Shown here piece by piece: positions 56,311-64,000 of a stretch of 64,000 nt of DNA. The stretch is taken from positions 22,380,921 through 22,444,920 of the forward strand of contig OZ020269.1 in assembly GCA_963971225.1 (NCBI GenBank), in the 5' to 3' direction. Source of the DNA: Melieria omissa. Lineage: Eukaryota; Arthropoda; Insecta; Diptera; Ulidiidae. Position 1 is the first letter of the stretch. Each line of letters opens with the position of its first letter. The translations under genes and the position numbers were made by a program. Below the pieces are notes generated by a model. It saw only the letters and a list, made by a program, of their open reading frames with translations, had not been told where the DNA came from and did not search any database.

Positions 56311-57182
56311 GATGGCAAATAATCCAAATTTTCGGACAACTCATATATCAGAAGTTCAGATTGTTCTATTAAGTTATACATTTTCAAGAAGTGCGAAGTA
56401 CTTCAGTGTTATTAATACTAATTAAAAGTCAGATTGTCCCAAAAAAGTTACAAATAATCAAACAATGCATTCTGTACCTAAATACCTGACCCAAACTTTA
56501 ACCAAAAGTGAATGATCCGACTATTTCAATGCTCTATTTTCCTACGATTGCCACGAATACGGCGAATACTTGGCGCCGTGAGCGCATAACAAACCACAGC
56601 AAACACCAGCCGAAATAGATCAGAAGCTGCAAAAACTAACACCAACAACAACAAAAACAGCAAAAATAGTGGCAATAAAAGACATCATGTAAATGTTGTG
56701 CAATTTCTGCGGCTAACAATGTGCACTTTGACAATTAACCTAAGTACTGGAAAGCAGTTAGAAGTGCCAAAAAGAGAAAATGCAAAGCGCAAGAGTGAAT
56801 CAGCAAAAAAGAGCTAAACAAAATTTTGCAGAAAGCAGTAAAACGCTCGACAAAATCAACACCAATAGACGACTGCATAACGAAAACTATCAAAATGAAA
56901 AGACACGAACCGTTTATGTGCTTCAAATGTCGCGCGCCAGCTGTCTCACTTGAGACTGTTTGAGCTGTCAAGCATGTGATATGCACTCGAAAAATCTGCA
57001 CAATAACGGAACGCCGCCATAAGGGCACAACAACAACAAAAACAAAGCGATAAGCCACAACGAGTGTAACTGGCTGCAATGCGAAGACAGAAGACACAAG
57101 AGGCGCTGACAGATGTAATCTGACGATCAGTGTGCGGTGTAATCAACTTATTTCAATTAATTAATTAACTATTTCAGTCATT
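56311..57182. other. Gene-free spacer
   Basis: Unique sequence with a CAA stretch (56640-56660). The 120-codon minus-strand ORF (56735-57097) is hydrophobic and without domain. Confidence 0.5.
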
Positions 57183-57282
57183 AAGAGATTCGATCATTAG
57201 ATTTTCAATCGTTAATTAATTAAGGTTTTTGGTAATGAATAATCATTAATTAATTAAGCCTTTTGGTAGTGGTTATTAAACC

Positions 57283-58006
57283 TTATTACACCTGAATTCT
57301 ATTAAATTAGTCACTAACTAAATTAATTGCTTGTGGTTTATTCATAAGATATTCAAACATTAGATTTTAGTCGTTTAATAATCAATCTTTAATCAATTAA
57401 TCATGGTTATTACACCTGAATTCAATTAAATTAGCCACTAATTTCATTAATTTTTTGTGGTTCATTCATAAGATATTCAATCAAAAGTAAAAAATTATAA
57501 ATACTCATTTAATTATTTGTCATTTTACGTATACACAACATAGTCACTGGTTACATTAGGTCATCTTTAACCAATTAATGCTTTTGATCATGGTTAATTA
57601 ATCATGATTTTGAGTCACAGCTAATCGAACATGTTTAATTAGAGATTCGATAATTCGATTTTCAATCCTTAATCCATTAAGGTTTGGTAATGATAATCAT
57701 TAATCAAAAAGCCTTTAATCATTAAGCCTTTTCATCATGGTTATTAGACCTAAATTAAATTAAATTAGCCTTTAATTAAATTAATTTGTTGTGGTTTATT
57801 CAATCATTAGATTTTTAGTCGTTAAATAATAAAGTCACTCAATCAAAAGTCGAAAATAATAAATACTAATTTAATTATTTGTCATTTTATGTATACACAA
57901 CATAGTCACTGGTTACATTAGGTCATCTTTAATCAATTAATACTTTTGATTATGGTTAATTAATCATGATTTTGAGTCACAGTTAATCGACCATGTTTAA
58001 TTAGTT
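57283..58006. repeat. Tandem duplication with 362-bp period
   Basis: A segment beginning gtcattttacgtatacacaac at 57519 recurs at 57881 (362 bp later) with few differences over about 125 bases, including acatagtcactggttacatt and ggttaattaatcatgatttt. Upstream halves are also similar but more divergent. A shorter internal period of about 122 bp is visible at 57284 and 57404 (acacctgaattc). AT-rich, non-coding. Confidence 0.75.
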
Positions 58007-58129
58007 AGGTGTTTTTGTCATTGGTGGCGAAATTATATGTAATTATTATAATTAAGAGACTTTTCTGACTATTTTTATTGCTAGTTACTTCATCAAGATT
58101 ACTGGATTTTAAGTTATAGTTGCTCTTGA

Positions 58130-58850
58130 ACTATTCTTATTAAAACCTTAACTAAAAACGAAATACAATTGTTAACAATTTTCTACAACTAAAAATTATG
58201 TAAACTTAACCAAGACCATTTTGACTGATTAACAATAACTAGAAATCACAATTAATTAACCATAATTAAAAATCATAATTGATTAACCATAATTAAAAAT
58301 TATAGTTAAATTAATTAGTTAATAATAGTTGAATAGTTATAGTTAATAGCTACAATTAAATAATATTTGATCTTGAATTGAATTTTAGTCATATATATAT
58401 ATATATATATATTTATTCATATATATATAATTCTAGTCATATCGTTGATCTTGAATTGATCATATTTTAGTCATATATATATATGACTAAAATTTAATTC
58501 AATAAAAATCATAATTGATTTACCATAACTAAAAATTATAGTTAAATTATAGTTAATTATAGTTGATCTTGAATTGAATTTTAGTCATATATATATATGA
58601 CTAAAATTTTATATATATGACTAAAATTCAAGTCAAGATCAACTATAATTAACTATAATTTAACTATAATTTTTAGTTGTGCTTAATCAATTATGATTTT
58701 AAGTTATGGTTAATTAATAGTGATTTCTAGTTATGGTAAATCAGTCGAAATAATCTTGGTTAAGTTTACAAAATTTTTAGCTGTAGATAATTATTAACAA
58801 TGGTATTTCGTTATTTATTAAGGTTTTAATAAAAATTAATTATCCTGGGA
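58130..58850. repeat. Large inverted repeat (foldback) with arms of about 250-300 bp
   Basis: The left arm phrases aaaccttaa, gtaaacttaaccaaga, ataactagaaatcac, aattaattaaccata and taaaaattatagttaaatta recur in reverse complement and reverse order in the right arm (58620-58835). The centre contains nested palindromes around ttttagtcatatatat and atatgactaaaa (58390-58640). No transposase and no target duplication seen. It may be a foldback element or a palindromic amplification. Confidence 0.7.
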
Positions 58851-61059
58851 TTTAAATTATGTAAATTGTAAGTTTAAGTTATGAGTAATCATGAATCAAG
58901 CAATTCATTAGTGGTCGTTCAGTGACTGATTTTTTTATAGTTAGATACGCAAGATTTATAGTATTAGAACGACTATTAGAATTGTGTAGTTGAAGCATTT
59001 ATTCAATTATAAATCAAACTGAATTTTTCTTAAAACTGTCAATGATAGAATGACATTTGGTTTCAACAGGTTTCATTCATCAACACCGGGTTTCATTAAT
59101 CTCTATTGTTTATTTCTGTTCTATAATTAGAATATTTGAAACGATCAAAATTATAAATCAGCAAGAAAACATCTAAGAAACATAAACTTACATGGATAAG
59201 ACACAAGTCGCAACCAGCCATAGGGATCCATTTCTACATCAAAGTACTGAAATTTAAAATTTTATTTAAACTAACATACAATGACATCAATTTGTAAGCA
59301 CTCATTAAAAATAACATCTTAAATTTCATGTCTGAGATCTAGAAATAAACAATGAAATTACCATTTTGTCAACAGGACAAATGGCCTTGAATTTGTTTTT
59401 GGGGTGGCTGCTAGTTCGATCTCTGCACCTCAACGCCAACGCCAACTTTTGGCTGCTCATTTGGGTGTGTCCCACCACGCAGCCGTTTACCTGCCGAATG
59501 TCCTGCTGTGAACTTTTTGTGCGCACAGCACTTCATTATTCATTTAAATTTTTATTTTCACCGAACTACTCACAAACACTCACAAACAAATGGCACGAAT
59601 GTCGAGGCAATGGCGAAATGGCGCCCAAAGTTCAAGCACACCTGTCGTCGGAGCAAAGCTTTTAAGCCCCGCGCTGACGTTGTGACGTGGACGCGTGTGG
59701 GCGAATGGTTTGGCAACGAACAAAGGCGCAGTCGGCGTGACCAGACGAGACAAGGCGAACGACTAAAATAGTAGCAAGCAAAGCGTTAAAGCAATTTAAG
59801 CGTGACTTGTCGTTTAAGGCTGCCGCTAAGTGTGCGAGTGTATCTGTGTGTCTGGCTGCCGAAATGATTTGCATTCGATAAGAGCGCACAATCAGGCTTG
59901 TTGTTTGTTGTTGTTGTTGTTGTTGTTTTGTTAGAATTCACCGCCATACAATGGCAACAAATAAAGTTCATCTCATCCGACTGAAATTACCAAGCAAATC
60001 TGTTGAGCATTTCACTGATTTATGACTAAGCGCACACGTACGCAACACACACAGAGCCACAGACAGAACGACAGCCAGTCAGCAGTAAGCGGAAAAATTA
60101 CTTTGGTTTCTGCCGCATTGCGTACGTGAAGCATTTAAATTGTGTTTTATTTAGTAGAAGCCGAAAATTGCAAAAGAAAAATTCACACATTTAATTGAGT
60201 TACAAGCACCTAAACACAAAAACACGAACACACAAACATACTCACACATACACACACACGTAGTCGTAGTCACCCTCGATGGCGTAGATGAAGCGTTTTT
60301 CCCGCTCGCTGCACGCAATTACGTGCGAGACGAAGGAAATTTTCTTCTTCCCAAATTAAATTCACTTCATTTGAAAATCTCGCGTATTTACGTGTCACAT
60401 ACAACCACAACAACAATAATAACAATATCAGCCCCAACATGCTGTGCCCGCAGCGAATATGCAAAGCGCGGCTAAAGCGGTGACACATCGACGATGCGAG
60501 CGAATACTTGCAACCGACAACACGACGGCGACGACGCAAAAGGCTAAAAAATTGCGCGCGCAGTATTAACGTTTTCATGGCGAATTAAATTTTATATGCG
60601 TGCAACATGCGATAGAAATCTGCAAAATCGCGCCAGCATTCAGCGTTATGAAATTAAAATAAATTCCGCTATTTGTACTGGTTGCCACGTGTGTGTGCGT
60701 GAGTGTGTGTAAGTGTGCGTAAATTTAGAGTACAATTAAGATAACGTTTAATTAATTTCAATGGGTGACACATACAGTAAAAACTAACTGCAGTTATTTA
60801 GCTTGCGCTGCTGCAATGCCAAACGATTAAAACAATAAATGTTAAGTAAGCACACAATCTGCATAGTTTTAGGCGCAAAAAACAATATCTGCAAAATGTG
60901 AACTGCTTTGCATAAACTCTATTAAAACATCACAGAGAAGTGGGGGAAAGAAGAGCATCAGTCCGTGAATCATTTAGGCCAAACTGGGTTTAATTATCTG
61001 GGCATAACTAGTGGAATTAGCATCACTGGGGCACAGTGCCAGCATTAATTGAAGCTCGA
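58851..61059. other. Gene-free spacer
   Basis: AT-rich to about 59340, then GC-richer unique DNA to 60600 with short TTG, CA and CAA runs. ORFs of 60-102 codons have no recognisable domain. Confidence 0.5.
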
Positions 61060-62518
61060 GACTAAGACTAAGACTAAGACTAAGACTAAGACTAAGACTA
61101 AGACTAAGACTAAGACTAAGACTAAGACTAAGACTAAGACTAAGACTAAGACTAAGACTAAGACTAAGACTAAGACTAAGACTAAGACTAAGACTAAGAC
61201 TAAGACTAAGACTAAGACTAAGACTAAGACTAAGACTAAGACTAAGACTAAGACTAAGACTAAGACTAAGACTAAGACTAAGACTAAGACTAAGACTAAG
61301 ACTAAGACTAAGACTAAGACTAAGACTAAGACTAAGACTAAGACTAAGACTAAGACTAAGACTAAGACTAAGACTAAGACTAAGACTAAGACTAAGACTA
61401 AGACTAAGACTAAGACTAATACTAAGACTAAGACTAAGACTAAGACTAAGACTAAGACTAAGACTAAGACTAAGACTAAGACTAAGACTAAGACTAAGAC
61501 TAAGACTAAGACTAAGACTAAGACTAAGACTAAGACTAAGACTAAGACTAAGACTAAGACTAAGACTAAGACTAAGACTAAGACTAAGACTAAGACTAAG
61601 ACTAAGACTAAGACTAAGACTAAGACTAAGACTAAGACTAAGACTAAGACTAAGACTAAGACTAAGACTAAGACTAAGACTAAGACTAAGACTAAGACTA
61701 AGACTAAGACTAAGACTAAGACTAAGACTAAGACTAAGACTAAGACTAAGACTAAGACTAAGACTAAGACTAAGACTAAGACTAAGACTAAGACTAAGAC
61801 TAAGACTAAGACTAAGACTAAGACTAAGACTAAGACTAAGACTAAGACTAAGACTAAGACTAAGACTAAGACTAAGACTAAGACTAAGACTAAGACTAAG
61901 ACTAAGACTAAGACTAAGACTAAGACTAAGACTAAGACTAAGACTAAGACTAAGACTAAGACTAAGACTAAGACTAAGACTAAGACTAAGACTAAGACTA
62001 AGACTAAGACTAAGACTAAGACTAAGACTAAGACTAAGACTAAGACTAAGACTAAGACTAAGACTAACACTAAGACTAACACTAAGACTAACACTAAGAC
62101 TAAGACTAAGACTAAGACTAAGACTAAGACTAAGACTAAGACTAAGACTAAGACTAAGACTAAGACTAAGACTAAGACTAAGACTAAGACTAAGACTAAG
62201 ACTAAGACTAAGACTAAGACTAAGACTAAGACTAAGACTAAGACTAAGACTAAGACTAAGACTAAGACTAAGACTAAGACTAAGACTAAGACTAAGACTA
62301 AGACTAAGACTAAGACTAAGACTAAGACTAAGACTAAGACTAAGACTAAGACTAAGACTAAGACTAAGACTAAGACTAAGACTAAGACTAAGACTAAGAC
62401 TAAGACTAAGACTAAGACTAAGACTAAGACTAAGACTAAGACTAAGACTAAGACTAAGACTAAGACTAAGACTAAGACTAAGACTAAGACTAAGACTAAG
62501 ACTAAGACTAAGACTAAG
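61060..62518. repeat. Hexanucleotide array (ACTAAG)n, about 243 copies
   Basis: A 1.46-kb pure 6-bp repeat. Variants seen: G-to-T at 61420 and G-to-C at 62068, 62080 and 62092, the last three exactly 12 bp apart. Because the unit has stops in only one frame per strand, it creates artificial ORFs of 349-524 codons (Lys-Thr, Leu-Ser, Leu-Val repeats); these are not genes. Confidence 0.98.
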
Positions 62519-64000
62519 CCAACAAATAAAGTTTCGACTTAAATTCATGTACCAGTTTAGTCAAACACTCTTGAATATTTTTCTTTGGCTGACATTCATT
62601 TGAGCACTCAAACTGTGTCAAACTGAAATGCATTGTGGGAATTGTAAATTCTACATATCTGCCAATTCAACAATGTCACAAATGTGCCAAATATTTAACA
62701 CTTGAGTTATACATCTAAAAATTCCGAGCGACCGTTGCTACCTTTTGCCGATGCGGAACAAATGTTGCTTTTCACACAAATGAAATTTTAAATTTCACAA
62801 CAAAGTGCAGAACTCGTTGAAAGGACGCACTCATGCCTGCGTAATTTTGGGATCAAGTGCTATCAATATGTTGTCATTGTTGTTGTTGTTATTTTGTAGT
62901 CGGTTGCTGTGCAAGTTTGCCAAGTTGCCATGTAGATAGGCAAATAGATGAAGAGTGCTGGGAAAGGTTCAGTATGTGGAATGTGAGAGCAAAAATCAAT
63001 TTAAATGGAAAATTTGTTATACAATATGTGGTTAAATGAAAGCAGCACATTTTCATAGTTTAGATTAGAAGATTTATTCCATGATTTTCATCGATGATAG
63101 TATCGCAGCAACTAAACGGTAGCTACGACAATTTTTGTTAAGGGAAATCATTGACAAGATTTCCCTTAACAAAGTATAGTCAAAGCTCAGGCGGAGTTGA
63201 AGGAATCTTGATAATAAAATTAAAAAAGGAAAATTAAATTAAATGAAATTTTTAAAGCCTTAAATGCTGCCATATGAAATAACTGACTTGTCTAGAATGA
63301 AATTGAGAGGGAGTTATGGCTAAGAAAATATTTTAAAAATATATGTTTGACAAGTTTTTAATAAATTTTATCAGAGCCCAGTTTGATAGCAATTGATGCG
63401 ATTTCAATAAGAAAACTGAAAGAGGAAAATACATTTTAAAAAATATTTAAGCTTTAATATCTAATTTAATCCTTTAAATTTCTAGGACTGAAAAAACTCC
63501 CAAATATTTGAATTAATTAATAATTTTCTTGTTGAAAAGTTTGTGCCAAAGTAAATCACAATCAGTGCCAAAAACCAACATCACACTCACTGCAATGTCA
63601 CCGCAACGCCAACGCACTGCACTGCAGGCGTCGACAGGTAAAGAACAACAAACAAACGAACAGCCACAAAGCGAAATGTACACAAACTGCAACTCTTCAA
63701 ATGTGAATAAATAATTTGTCGCAACTTTTGGCGCGCACACATGCGTCTTGTTTGCTCTAAAAACAATTACAATGTTGACGAGTTGTTTATGGCTGCACAC
63801 GTCCCTAAATTGTGCCAGGTGGGTCGGTAGGTGGGTGACCACACTGAAACCAGGCAGCAAAGCAGCGAGCTAACGTTGCAGTCGTACACATACACACACA
63901 TACACACACACAATTGCAGATATTTAAGGTGATTTGCTGTGTAGGAAAAAGTTGCCACAAGTCTAAATGAGAAACGCCGAAAACACATTTTTTGTCATTA
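62519..64000. other. Gene-free spacer
   Basis: Unique sequence with a TTG run near 62875-62892, a strong short hairpin at 63134-63173 and CA runs at 63885-63912. The 115-codon ORF on the minus strand (63513-63860) shows no domain. Confidence 0.5.
63134..63173. repeat. Perfect 16-bp hairpin with 8-base loop
   Basis: TTTGTTAAGGGAAATC (63134-63149) is followed by the loop attgacaa and the exact reverse complement (63158-63173). Too short for a normal microRNA precursor; no T-run or other signal to call it a terminator. Function unknown. Confidence 0.8.

Noticed and set aside
61060..62518. Hexamer array as a telomere or interstitial telomeric sequence
   Set aside because: The unit CTTAGT/ACTAAG is not TTAGG or TTAGGG, and flies of this group do not use such repeats. 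The array is internal and flanked by unique DNA.
60974..62548. Very long ORFs (349-524 codons) of Lys-Thr, Leu-Ser and Leu-Val repeats on both strands
   Set aside because: They are translations of a 6-bp repeat that happens to lack stops in those frames; no protein-like complexity, and both strands are open together.

Overview
This window is non-coding, transposon-rich animal DNA, most likely from a brachyceran fly; the mixture of elements would fit a tephritid fruit fly, but that is inference. No multi-exon host gene could be supported on either strand. The spacer sequence is AT-rich with many CA, CAA and hexamer tracts and islands of GC-richer unique sequence, as in large intergenic or intronic fly DNA. 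There are no operons, ribosome binding sites or CRISPR arrays. One small intronless ORF with a signal peptide and a poly(A) signal (25474-25659) is the only plausible host gene.

Layout. 0-5 kb: a complete tRNA-derived SINE (about 171-542), a fragment of a second copy (2345-2466), then unique spacer. 5.7-10.2 kb: a GTAA microsatellite, then a degenerate two-type satellite (7.2-10.2 kb) interrupted by an 834-bp inverted-repeat element. 13.4-15.7 kb: a broken BEL/Pao retrotransposon with integrase and gag pieces in unexpected order. 16.8-18.3 kb: a GT microsatellite and a very AT-rich block. 23-26.5 kb: a third SINE copy, an internally deleted mariner-type element, the small peptide gene and a non-LTR retrotransposon tail. 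28.9-30.1 kb: about 188 copies of a hexamer. 31.6-32.8 kb: an internally deleted LOA/I-like LINE whose 3' end matches the SINE tail. 33.5-34.5 kb: a TA-flanked MITE. 36.3-38.06 kb: a tandem array of tRNA-like monomers. 40.07-42.42 kb: a TTAA-flanked piggyBac element carrying a nested MITE. 45.2-48.3 kb: a TTAA-flanked MITE, a three-unit repeat and a dead IS630/Tc1/mariner transposon with a second mariner inside it. 50.2-55.1 kb: two decayed mariners of one family in opposite orientation, between them an R1/Waldo-like LINE tail inserted in a CA microsatellite. 55.3-56.3 kb: a third TTAA-flanked element. 57.2-58.9 kb: tandem and giant inverted repeats. 61.06-62.52 kb: a second hexamer array of about 243 copies.

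The pieces do not form a pathway; the window is a layered record of transposition. Most coding remnants are truncated, frameshifted or internally deleted, and many copies look like short forms mobilised in trans. The most notable signals are the SINE/LINE pair sharing a 3' tail, the tRNA-like tandem array with alternating monomer types, three TTAA-flanked piggyBac-type elements, and nested insertions whose order can be read directly. Large gene-sized ORFs inside the hexamer arrays are artefacts of the repeat unit.
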